This document shows, in pieces, positions 1 through 9,937 of a stretch of 64,000 bases of DNA. The stretch covers positions 1 to 64,000 of the forward strand of contig CAXIUT010000289.1 of NCBI GenBank assembly GCA_964035545.1, read 5' to 3'. Both the position numbers and the translations under genes were made by a program. The notes under the pieces were generated by a model. It searched no databases, was not told the DNA's origin, and was given only the letters and a program-made list of their open reading frames with translations. The stretch is from Bugula neritina. Taxonomy: Eukaryota > Bryozoa > Gymnolaemata > Cheilostomatida > Bugulidae. How positions within the stretch are numbered: position 1 is the stretch's first letter; each line of letters opens with the position of its first letter.

Positions 1-92
1 TACAGACCTAAGGGTACAGCTGTATACAGATGGAACACAGACATAAGGGTACAGCTATATACAGATGGAACACAGACCTAAGGGTACAGCTG
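1..92. repeat. 35-bp tandem repeat, about 2.6 copies
   Basis: Three consecutive stretches share the core CACAGACCTAAGGGTACAGC with a 35-base period. The third copy overlaps the predicted splice donor of the last visible PARP-like exon, so the donor motif (minus strand, after base 88) is itself repeated about every 35 bases in the intron. The array starts at or before the window edge. Confidence 0.85.
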
Positions 93-3000
93 TTGCTTTA
101 CGGTGTAGGATCTGCTGAATCTCATCCCTCATAGAGAAAGCATCTGCTTGCAGCCCTTCTATAAGTATGTCATTGTCCTCCAACTTAAATGTGACCTCCG
201 TATTACATGACCTTGACATCTTGTAAATCCTGTTCACCTGAAGAAATTCAACTCTAAGTACTAGACCACACCTCTAAGCCTAGGGCCACACTGTGCGTAT
301 TTTCGCATGCGAAAATTGAAACCACAGGTAGCAAAGGTGTCCACTGTAGCGTCAGTGATGCGTGATAAATAAAGCTTTCATTTTTAAATCGCACTCGCTT
401 TTAATAAAACGCAATTTACTGGAATATAGCACTAAAACAAAATTGGGCTCGCTAAATAACTACCAGCCAATTAGGTGACGACGACAGAGACGATTCGCAC
501 TTGCGTTCAGAATGCTGAGCGACAAGTGCGAATGATTTATCAACGCATACAGTGGACACCTTTGCTACTGGTGGTTTTAATTTTCGCATGCGAAAATACG
601 CACAGTGTGGCCCTAGGCTAAGTACTAGACCACACCTCTAACTACTAGACCACACCTCTAAATACTAGACCACACCTTCAAGTGCTAGACCACACAAAGT
701 ACATAATGCTAATTAACTAGTTGCATAGCAAAGTACATAATGCTAATTAACTAGTTATATAGCAAAGTACATAATGCTAATTAACTAGTTGTATAGCAAA
801 GTACATAATGCTAATGAGGTAGTCATATAGCATAAATTCAGTGCTGAATGTCTATTTCTGAAAATCTCTCAATTGAAAAAATGTTTGTAGAAATACATAA
901 ATGCTTCATTTGATAACATAAAAATGCTTGTTTAAAGTGTGAGAAGTACCTCAGCCTGAGTTAGCTCGGACACCAACTCTCTCAAGGGAGACAATTTCGT
1001 ATCACATGTCACAAGACACTGATCTACATCACGGAGGAGTAGTTTAACTGCCTTCTGCACGTCATCATCTTTGAAACCAATCACCTCCACCCTGATTTCT
1101 CCAGTTGGCTCATGACTCGGGATAACAACTTTGGGTAAAACTTTTCTCGGCTGTTGAAGGATTGCAGACGGCTGGGGTTGGTAACGAGCCAGCTCTTTCA
1201 AGAATGCCTGGCATTTCATGTAGAATACATCAAATTCTTAGTAACTATTGTGCGTGTTGAGAAATATTGAAAGATTTTATTTTTATTTTAACTGGTGCCC
1301 AGCTCGAGGAATTTGATCCCCCAATTTGCAAGAAGACAAAGGTTCATTTAACCTTATAGCACCTACAGGCAACAGTGCTGTGGAAACTTAAGCGCACACA
1401 CTTTAGTTCATGATTTAAAAAAAATAAGTGTTCAGTAATAAGAGACCTTTAAAAGAAAAACTAAGCCACACTGCTTAGCTTGCTTTGACTTGGCATGTTG
1501 ACCTGCAGATAAGACTGGGAATGGCAACAAACTCCTATCAATATCAAATTATCAACATAATAAGTTCAAGAGCTGAGACCGCGTACTCATGCACTTAAGT
1601 ACCAACGTTACAGACACAGCTATACGAGTCAAGGAGTACCTGGTAAACAGCGCCATCTGTAGGATGAATAACAAACTTCACTCGCTTATCAGTGCTGAAT
1701 CTGTGATACGTGTTTAGGCAGGTCAGGACAGTTTCAATCATGGTAGATGCCACTAAATCTGGTGGGTACTTCAAGTTTCCTGTCCCAATGGCTGGATAGC
1801 TGACCACCTCGGAGTCTTTTAGACAGAAGTAAGATTTCTCAACAAGATCTCTCAAAACTGAAGCCTGAAACACCATTAAATCATTGCATTTCCATGACTG
1901 CGTATTATGCGAATGAATGCCTTTACCGTTCAATTGTGGGTTGTGGTTTGCATCAACTTATAGTTGTGATTTCATTCAATGTAACTATTTCCATTAGCCA
2001 AATGAAAAAATATATTCGCATAATGCGATAATGGAAACGCAGTGCATGATAGTGATTGTGAAGAGAGTTAAACTACGGAGGTAATGCAAAAGCCAAAGGA
2101 GATACGACTAATAACATTCTGATTAAACCATTCTAGCATTGAGGAATAATTCAAGAAATCATTTATGCAAAGAATACAATTGTCTAAAGGTCTATGTTAT
2201 CAACACTTTTTTTACAAGCAATTACCCTTTCATTTAGAGTAGACATATTCCATTCTGGGGTGTTATCAGAGTGATAAATGGACAGATTAGAACCAGACTT
2301 GGTTTGAACACACTGATGGCCACTCACGATTGTAGCTCCACATGCTGTTTCCAGTGCAGCTTTGATGGCGCCCTGACTACTAACAACTGCACCAGTCTAC
2401 AAAATGAGCTTTAATGTCTATTAATTAAGAAACTATAGATAGAAGATAGAATATACTGTTATAGACTCCATGAAATAAAAGGTAGAGAAGAGTAGTATGT
2501 AATACTATGAGCTAAAATGCCGAGTACAGTAATTCAACAACATAAATAAAAACAAGTAATATTTCAAAATAGGCAGATAACATCTAGTACTTGTGATTGG
2601 TAGAGATAGACAACATAAGGCTAGACTGTTGACAGTGAAACATGTCACACCTGAACACTGGAAATATCCCCTTTAACAACTTCTACCATAGCAAGAATCT
2701 CAGGTGCAATTGTTTCAGGTGTAACGGGGCGTGTGTTTAGCACAACTTTAGCTGGCGAAATATCAGTATTCCCTGTATCTTGAACAAAGATGGAGGCAGC
2801 TCCCACAATAGCTGAGACAGCAACAGCACCAGATATAGCGCTTGCTGATTTTGTAAGTGAATCTTTATTGAAAAAACTTCTGAAAACTGAAAAGAGTGAT
2901 GCAATTTTTGAGGGCATGCAAGAGGTGCTTGTTTTACCATCTGTTGATAAAGTGCCAGTAGTAGCTGGTTTTGAAAGTTGCTGGGTAACCTTTGGAAACC

Positions 3001-5327
3001 TTTCTAACTTTGAACGGCGCCTACTTGAATGAGAGAAGCTAGAAAAAACAGGACTACCCTTAGATACCTGCAACAATACATTGAACAGATGTTCAATTTC
3101 GAGTAATCTATCTTTGCCAGTTTGAGACTTGAGCCAATGAGCGATACCAGGCTTTGAGCAAGCAATAGTTGCAGTAACTTTGTTCAATAGAAAATTGCTA
3201 AACTTATCAGCAAATTCTTCTAGAGACTCCACGGAATCGGATTCTATTTTCAGTTTCTCGGAGGTGATAAGATCAGCAAAATCAACTTTGACTCCATTAA
3301 CAGAGCATATTTCTGTAACAAGATCTTGACTTTTCAAAACAAGTGAAGCCAAACTACCAGGAATTTCAAGGCTCTTTTTAACCGGGAGAAAAGAAGCAAA
3401 ACATTCACTCAAGACTTTGTCCGCAGAAGACAAACCTTTAGTTGAACGAATAGCAAACTTGATCTTTTTCTCAGATTCATCAAAATGAGTGACTAAAGTT
3501 TTACACTGATACTCAACAGCCAGACTACGAAACCTGTCTTGCCACACATACTCCGATGCAAGGAAATGTTTTTCGGTTAGAGACAATGATCGACCTTGTG
3601 GGTAATCACCTTCAGTTATCAAACCAAGTATTACATTTGAAGCCTTTTTAGCAGTTTGCAAGCGGTTGCTGCACACAGAGAGTGAATTAGCACTTACATG
3701 CCAACCGGCAAACAAGTTATACTGCTTAAATTCGTGAATAATTTCTGGTGCTTCAATACTTTTCATCACAACATAGCAAACATTTGTCAAAGGCACTGTC
3801 TGAACCACAAAGGCACTGATGAGCTTTGTTAGACTCTCAACCACCTTAAGAACATTTTCTCTGTGACCTTGCACTTGTAAACATGATTCACTAAAAAAGA
3901 CTTTAATAGTTACATTACAATCAGTTTCATAAGCTTTGACTGCATGCTTTTGACTGTAGATATATCTCAGCTGTTCCATGCTGAACTGTCTTTTTTCTCG
4001 GTGAAACACAAATGGGTCAAGACGAGAGAGGTCGAGATTCAATCTTTCTAACTGACTTGGATAAATCCACCCAAAATTTTTAGGGTTGCTGGGCCGAGTT
4101 TTGATATTTTTTTCTGATGTTTTATGACTAGAGGTATGGTTTTCTGAGCTACCCATTTGTTGCAAAGAATGGGAAAGCTCATTATTGCTTTCATTTGGCA
4201 AACAGCTTGAGTTTAAATGTTTCATATGTTCTCCCAAATTAGACTGCTTCAAGCTTGAATTTGAAAAAATTAAGGTTTTGTTCAGCATAACATCCTCCTC
4301 CTCATCAAAATCAGAAGCTGCATCTCGTAGTTCTTTGTCATTTGTGTTAGCGCTTTTCTTTCCATGGTGACTAGTTAAGTTCCTTGATCTGCCATAAATA
4401 CTAGAAAATTTAGTATGTTTTGTTTTCCGGACTCGAACTAGGTTTGTATTTTTTACGCAAACTTTAGAAGGGTTATGAGCACGAGAGCCTTTAGTTGAAA
4501 GTCTCCTACGACTTGGAATATGGTTAACTTTATCATCTGCTAAATTCAGGTCTTGGTGGTGACCACCAGCGAATTCACCTTGAGATTCCCCAGAGTTCTC
4601 TTGGTCATCATGACAAAATGTAGATAGATGCCTGACAGAGTCATCTGAAAGTCTAGGAGAGTGAGTTAAATGGCGTTCCAAATTTGTGTCATCTAAATCA
4701 TCAATTGGCAAATTTGGTGAGGGTAATGTTGGTGGGTTCTGTTGAAAAGATTTGGCGCTTTTTGAAGTTTTCGTTTTAAATGCAACTTGTATTTGGCACC
4801 CGTGTACTAATGTTCCATCAAAGATTTCAATGCCCTACAATGAATATGTAAGTTTAGGTAAGCCTTTTAATGTTTCTACAATGAATAAACACTGAAACTA
4901 AAACAAGAATGCTACAGGTTAATATAAACAACACTACAAACCTTCTCGGCGTGTTCTTGACTACAGCAAAACACAAGAGCAGCGGTAGCATTTAGTCTGC
5001 GTATATTTTCTACGCAAATTTCTCTTTCAAGTATTTCTTTCAGTTCATTATCTTTAAGGCCTTGTTTTATTCCACTTATGTATAAACTCTTCAAATACAA
5101 AAGCATCAGTATAAAGTACAATTTTACAACTACTAATATCCTATTAACTATGAAGCATGGAAATAGCAAAAAATGCACAATAAAGAAAAGCAATTATAAT
5201 ACTATAAAATTTAGGGGTGTCAGGCTACACAGTTGAACTTACTTATATCCATTCCAACATTAGGCAATTAAAAATGTTTATCATTAGCACATAGCCTAAC
5301 AGAACTTACATGCTTGTCTTCTGCCAT
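88..5327 (-). CDS. PARP14-like protein, N-terminal part (RRM, KH-like repeats, macro domain)
   Basis: Seven coding exons, all split in phase 0: 5310-5327, 4942-5088, 2651-4834, 2226-2396, 1640-1864, 950-1207, 88-237. They give 1051 codons and the gene continues past the window start. Start: ATG at 5327, followed by MAEDKH. Residues about 7-80 form an RRM (SLYISGI, then GIEIFDGTLVHGCQIQVAF). Residues about 100-320 are basic, Ser/Asn-rich and probably disordered. Residues about 330-655 resemble the divergent KH repeats of PARP14. An Ala/Val-rich hydrophobic segment lies near 721-739. A macro domain follows (EVVKGDISSVQ, then SYPAIGTGNLKYPPD, then FVIHPTDGAVYQAFLKEL), joined across three exons, with another KH-like unit after it. 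RRM-KH-macro order is typical of the PARP10/14 family of mono-ADP-ribosyltransferases, which act in innate immunity and stress. The catalytic domain is not in the window, so enzyme activity is inferred. The macro domain lacks the usual Asp and Asn of the V-D-V-I-V-N motif. Confidence 0.85.
278..618. mobile_element. PIF/Harbinger-like MITE with 69-bp terminal inverted repeats
   Basis: The ends 278-346 and 550-618 are inverted repeats with few mismatches; both contain the internal palindrome TTTTCGCATGCGAAAA. The outermost bases read GCCTAGGGCC and GGCCCTAGGC. Flanking bases are TAA at 275-277 and 619-621, the three-base target duplication expected for Harbinger elements; a five-base CTAAG duplication is an alternative reading. 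There is no coding capacity. It sits in an intron of the PARP-like gene, inside an older array of the TACTAGACCACACCTCTAA repeat. Confidence 0.75.
622..694. repeat. about 20-bp tandem repeat (TACTAGACCACACCTCTAA)
   Basis: Four imperfect copies, and one more before the MITE (257-277), show that the MITE inserted into this array. Confidence 0.8.
695..830. repeat. 34-bp tandem repeat, four copies
   Basis: Copies begin at 695, 729, 763 and 797. The core is CAAAGTACATAATGCTAATT and the last copy is degenerate. It is intronic in the PARP-like gene. Confidence 0.9.
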
Positions 5328-5369
5328 ACTAGCAGATATTGAAATTCATCAAAGTACTGGCTGATCCAC
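5328..5369 (-). other. 5' UTR part of the PARP14-like first coding exon
   Basis: Upstream of ATG 5327 the minus strand reads TTTGTAG then GTGGATCAG, a good splice acceptor, so this exon probably runs 5310-5369 and a further noncoding exon lies upstream. A seven-codon upstream ORF (ATG to TAG) ends just before the start codon and could lower translation. Confidence 0.45.
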
Positions 5370-6551
5370 CTACAAAATATTTTTTGTAAAATGTAAACTT
5401 GTTATTTAAAAAAAACAGTATACTTCATTATAATAGGCACGCTAGATTGATAACCTGCTACAGCGTACAAAATAGCTGGTATGTCTTAGGTACCAACAAA
5501 TCAACACCAGAGCAGTCAATATAACCGACTGATCATTATAAAAGGACAACAGCCATCAGTGTTTACTAAGTGCGCAATAAATGCATAAGTTATTTATTGA
5601 TATACACTTACAGTAGATCTGGTAGGCTCGGTTAGGTTGATACAGCATAGTCATATATTTAATATAACTTACATATATTAGATTATTTTTGTTGAAGTGT
5701 AGAAAAACATAAAAACTAACAACTTTATGTTTGGTTTTAATTAGCATTCGATTGTAAAAAGTAGATATGATATATTAAGTTTTACTTCCATTTTTTTGGA
5801 CCAAGTGTAAGCATTATGATTATTATTTATCATTATTAACATCGTCATTCACTCATTGTAATACTAATAGTAATCCTTATACTTATAGACTATCACTATA
5901 GTTATACTAACGTCTAATGTTATACAGTACGAGTATGAGTACAAGTTGAAGTATTAGTAATACTAATACTAATACTTAATCTGAATCTAATGGCTATAGC
6001 AATACTCACTAATACCTCATACTTCTTACTGATATTGGGGTACGTGTTTCAGTATTACACTCACAGTCCCACTGACACTCGCTTACACTGTGACTGTCAC
6101 CGTGACACTCAGGCTCAGCACTGACAGTGACTCAGACTGAGTCAGCGTGATAATCAATTTCATAATATTGTAATAGTGATTCACTTATAAATTCCAAAAC
6201 TAAATGAAAAAGCTCTAATATACTACTACTACTACTGCCTGAAGACTTTGAAAAGTTATTGCTGATTGAAACTCCTCCAAGTTTTAACAGAAAACGTAAC
6301 GCTTGGCACCTAAAGCACTCCTTTCTGCGAAACTACTTTTATCCTTGCAGAACAATATCAGAAAGTAATAATTACTGTTGATCTTTGAAGCTCTCTCGTA
6401 GAAAATGTCATTTTGAAACCTAGGCTAAGGGGAGTCCCCGTCAAAAATATCTTTCGGCATGGTGGAGATAATTCTCTATACGACATTAGGGTTCGAAGTT
6501 ATTATTATATTATACATATACAAAGTATAATGTTGAATTTACATCACACCA
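5370..6551. other. intergenic, no gene seen
   Basis: AT-rich sequence upstream of the PARP-like gene. It holds degenerate TA/CTA-rich stretches (5810-6000) and a degenerate CACTGACAC-like stretch (6040-6150). No ORF with coding character. The promoter and noncoding first exon of the PARP-like gene probably lie here but cannot be placed. Confidence 0.6.
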
Positions 6552-6690
6552 TGTCATGAATGCTTTCCTAGTAAACACGAGGTTGTGGGTTCGAGCCTGG
6601 ACATAGGCCATTGGTGATGTTAGGAAGAGCATCCAGTCATAATTGCTCCTGTGCCTCATTTAAATAAGTCCTTAGCCTGCTTTAATCACA
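6552..6690 (+). mobile_element. tRNA-derived SINE, copy 1
   Basis: GTGGGTTCGAGCCTGG matches a Pol III B box (GGTTCGANNCC). The body after it (CCATTGGTGATGTTAGGAAG, then CATCCAGTCATAATTGCTCC) is nearly identical to the element at 25911-26076. The A-box region is degenerate. The shared tail after the tRNA-like head marks one SINE family. Confidence 0.7.
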
Positions 6691-6822
6691 TTTTAGTCAC
6701 ACCCGGATAGCGACTATAAACTTGCGTGAGTGCGTCATGAATGCTTTCAGTATAGGAAATTAAAAGTAACAGCGATTGGATGGAAAAATTATCATGCTCA
6801 GTAAACTTGCTTAATTGGATAT

Positions 6823-7123
6823 TGTAGTAACTTTGTGGGTTGAATGAAACTTAAGTGCTGAACATATCTCTTTGTAAGAAAGAACAATATGGATGATATT
6901 CTTCAGTAGTAGCAATCTTTATTGTAGCGTAATAGAGTGGTCTTCAACAGGCGAGCTCCAGTGGTAGACTGAACTACGCTAGAAACTCGCCTGCTTTTAT
7001 ACACAAGAATTCACACTCTAGAATGTTCCAACAGACAAAAGAAAGTTAAGCTTGACAGAAACAAAAGAAAAGTAGACAAAGAAGAATGAATAATTCAATA
7101 AGCCAAGAGTTTAGCTATAATAA
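6823..7123 (-). repeat. 3' LTR of outer element, distal half
   Basis: On the minus strand this part carries a TATA box (TATAAAAG near 6994-7001) and an AATAAA signal (6918-6923), as expected of U3/R in an LTR promoter and polyadenylation unit. It ends ACTACA next to the target duplication. Confidence 0.7.
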
Positions 7124-7472
7124 TGTAGTAATTCGTGCAATTACTGTGCGTGAGTTTTCTACTTGCGTATTTAGTTGGCTATTCTACTAGCAATTACTAG
7201 GGTAGCTGTCGAGTAATTACGTTTATTATCCACGATACAATACAAAACAAACATTACATCAAATTACACTATAACATCAGTCACTACTAACACATGTTTC
7301 TACTTCAAGCCCTAGCTTACAACAACGTGATCATTGTCAATTGCCCGGGAATTGTCACATGAGTCGGAAGCATATCTTCCGGTGCTGCTGATTGGTTACT
7401 ACATAGGGCCTCAGAATTCCCAGAACGGAGAGAGGACGATTCTTATATTAGTACATTGCATGACTCACTAAA
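7124..7472 (-). repeat. 3' LTR of nested element
   Basis: Near-copy of 12198-12549. The inner end reads ACTAAA where the partner has ACTACA, a single change in the terminal TGTAGT/ACTACA inverted ends. Minus-strand AATAAA lies near 7220. Confidence 0.9.
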
Positions 7473-7485
7473 CCCCCCCTCCCCC
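7473..7485 (-). promoter_or_regulatory. polypurine tract of nested element
   Basis: Minus strand GGGGGAGGGGGGG directly adjoins the 3' LTR, the position of the plus-strand DNA primer in LTR retrotransposons. Confidence 0.8.
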
Positions 7486-7860
7486 AGCAGAAAGTCCTAC
7501 TTTCTGATAACACAAAAAAAACCACATACAAAGAAAAACAATACAATAATCCAAAAAAAGAATACATAATCAAACCCACAAAAAGGAAAAAGAGAAATAG
7601 TTGAGTACACAAGCATTTATAGAAGTAAACAGGGTGGTCGAACACACACAGCTAGTCAGCTATAGAGAGAGAGGGTGCTTACCAGCACGCGGGCCAATGT
7701 CGGGGAGCTCGTCACTTCACAGACGAGGATACATTCCACCGAAAGGTGCCTACTCCAGGCATACTCATTGGGTGGGCTCTGACTCTTGTAGTGAGCGTGA
7801 ACTGTGTCGAGCCTGTCGGGCACGTAGCCTCCGCTTCAGTCGCCCCACTGAGTCCTTCAG

Positions 7861-8822
7861 CTAGTATAGGCCTGTCGTCGTATCCAGCAGGTCAGGGGCA
7901 AGTTGTGTAAACTCGGCTTGTAGTTTTACAAGCCGCTCTTCTACACTAGCCAATCGGCTAGGTCCTAGTGAGGTTGTAGCAGTCTCTGATATTGGGGGTA
8001 TCGTCGTTCCTTCTGATTTGGGGGTGTTGCTAGGGTTGACGGGGGCAGTGGACGGGGCCTGAACCATAGGAGACTTATGGCGGGCGAATAACAGTAGTAC
8101 TTGGAACCCTGACGCTAGTGCGGCCAGGGTGATAGTGTTCTTGATGACCGGCTTGATGGTGTCTAGGTACTGGGAGAAACTGTCCTCATCTATGATATGG
8201 CCTTCTCCGGCGAAGCAGCTCAATTTATGGACGATCACAGGGTACGGGTATACATCGTGGAACCCGCATGGGCAGAAATGTAGTAGAAAGTGTGCGTCTA
8301 CATGCAGACGCAAGGAGCGGTGTGACGGGCACTCCTTGAAACAGACCTGGCGGGCCCGGTGGGGTCCGCTTGGTCTCCAGGCTTCCTCAATCCTCCTTTC
8401 CGTCGTGGGTGACACCCATCGGTGTCGTCGACGAAGCACCACGGGTAGGCCATTTTCCATCACAGGTTCTTCCTCCATAGGTATAGGGGTTGGCTGGTCC
8501 TGTGACCGGGAGGTGGTCACTCGAGTGTGATCTGAAAGAGTAGCAGTGTTAAAAATTATACACTGAGGTACCGCCGGCGTGTACAGCCTGACAGGTACTC
8601 TGTTCAGTTACACTCGTGAGATTCAGGCTAATGAATAGTTGATCGAGAACACACTCGCTATGGCAGATTATTTAAAATCAAAATCGACGTGTGTTCCCAC
8701 CACTGTGTTTCATTATCGAATCTCCAGCTCGCTAACTGGTGTAGCTAGAGCTGACTGATGTAGTCTAGTTCTCGTACCAAAAACATAATTAACTCACCCT
8801 TCGATTCAGAATAGTAAGACAT
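7861..8822 (-). CDS. two-exon accessory ORF in env position of the nested Gypsy element
   Basis: Exon 1 8798-8822 (ATG at 8822, then MSYYSESK, donor GTGAGT) and exon 2 7861-8531 (acceptor CTTTCAG) join in phase 1 to give 231 residues ending at TAG. The first ATG lies 24 bases downstream of the pol stop. The intron is 266 bases. Visible features: a CX3CX8HX3H finger (CFKECPSHRSLRLHVDAH) and a second Cys/His cluster (CPCGFHDVYPYPVIVHKLSC) near the middle; a hydrophobic stretch (TITLAALASGFQVLLLFA) that could be a membrane helix; a Pro/Thr/Ser linker; and a short amphipathic, coiled-coil-like C terminus. I do not recognise the family. Position and splicing recall the subgenomic env RNA of retroviruses, but the Cys/His pairs look more like nucleic-acid-binding fingers. 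Function is unknown. Confidence 0.65.
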
Positions 8823-8845
8823 TTTGGAATGAGAGCGGTAAATGA

Positions 8846-9925
8846 TTAATGTTTAGTGGCACGTCTACTCTTGACTGCATCAACGTAGGAAAAGACCGGG
8901 CAGCGTGGTTGTGAAGCGTGACTAGGGCTTTTTACTTCTAGCGGATGAATCTCGTGTGTGATTCCGCCGAGGCAAAAGTTGAGATTTTCGTGGTGTTCAC
9001 AACTCCTACGTCTCTTTGCCTGTTTTCCCATGCGAGACCTCGCTAAACCTTCATAACTGCTGCTTGTAACGCGGTCACGTACGAAGTCTCCGAGATACGC
9101 TGGGGGTTGCCTAGTGTGTGGTCCTGGAGGCGTCGTCACTGTGGGAGGCGGTGTGCTCACCCGTGGATTTTTATGTCTCACGGGTGGTTTTTCCAGCCTG
9201 TTTGTGACGGTTTTTCCTACGTTGGTATTCCGTATGGAGCCCCTCCCACGAGGGGGTTTTTGCACTTCCGGACCCGTTTCCGGTTCCGGAAGTGGTGGTG
9301 GTGGCAGGCTTGACGTTGGGGGCGGTGGGCGCACTTCCAAGGACGGAAGTGGCCTTTCTTGCTTCGCCAAGTCTTCCTGAGGAGTCATGGGGGTGTTTCC
9401 GGCCAGGACGACAGTCTCCGCTTGCCAAGACCTTCTCGCACAATGCGTCTGCTGCCCCGCTTCACCAGGGAGACGGCTATGCTTGTTGGTCTGGCAGACT
9501 TCGCACCGTCTCACTCTGCGCCGGATGTCCCGCTGCATCTTGGGCCAGTACCACCGGAGTTGTAGCTTGGTGACCACCCCCTGGACTCCTTCGTGAGTCT
9601 GCTCGTGGGTGTCCCGTATCAACTCCCGGTGGATGGCAGCTGGGCAGACAATCCTCTTCCTGGCTGGTTGTCTGCTGTTGGCGGCCAAAGTCATGGTCAG
9701 CAGACCATCTGGCCCGACCCGCAGGGAGTTCCAACGTTGACAGTACAGCCGTAACTCGGAACATTCCTGTCACCGTTGTCTACCACTGGGTCGTCGCCCT
9801 TTCTGTTTCGCTCGGTACACGTCGACTACCACCCCAGGAAGGCTTTCCTGGAGTTTCGGCAGCTCCCTAACATTACCAGCCCATACAGGTTTGGCGCGGA
9901 GGCTCTGGACGGCCTCCGGGGGCAT
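8846..9925 (-). pseudogene. pol remnant of nested element: integrase H2C2 finger and Pro-rich tail, catalytic core deleted
   Basis: The frame runs from about 9925 to TAA at 8846-8848 with an in-frame TGA at 9770-9772. The early part matches the RNase H-integrase linker of the outer element. The integrase zinc-binding module is intact: H(X3)H in HEQTHEG, then RWYWPKMQRDI and CEVCQ. Just after the SWQ/PWQ motif the DDE core is missing; the first catalytic Asp of the D-L-V-G-P motif is replaced and the two later acidic residues are deleted. It continues as a Pro/Arg-rich tail ending RRATKH. It cannot encode an integrase. Confidence 0.8.
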
Positions 9926-9937
9926 GTCAGCCCTCTG

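Noticed and set aside
1864-1933. Extension of the macro-domain exon upstream to 1933 (GIHSHNTQSWK)
   Set aside because: It looks macro-like at first, but the acceptor at 1865-1866 and extension of the previous exon to 2226 (SNLSIYHSDNTPEWN) give a better macro domain with all phases at zero.
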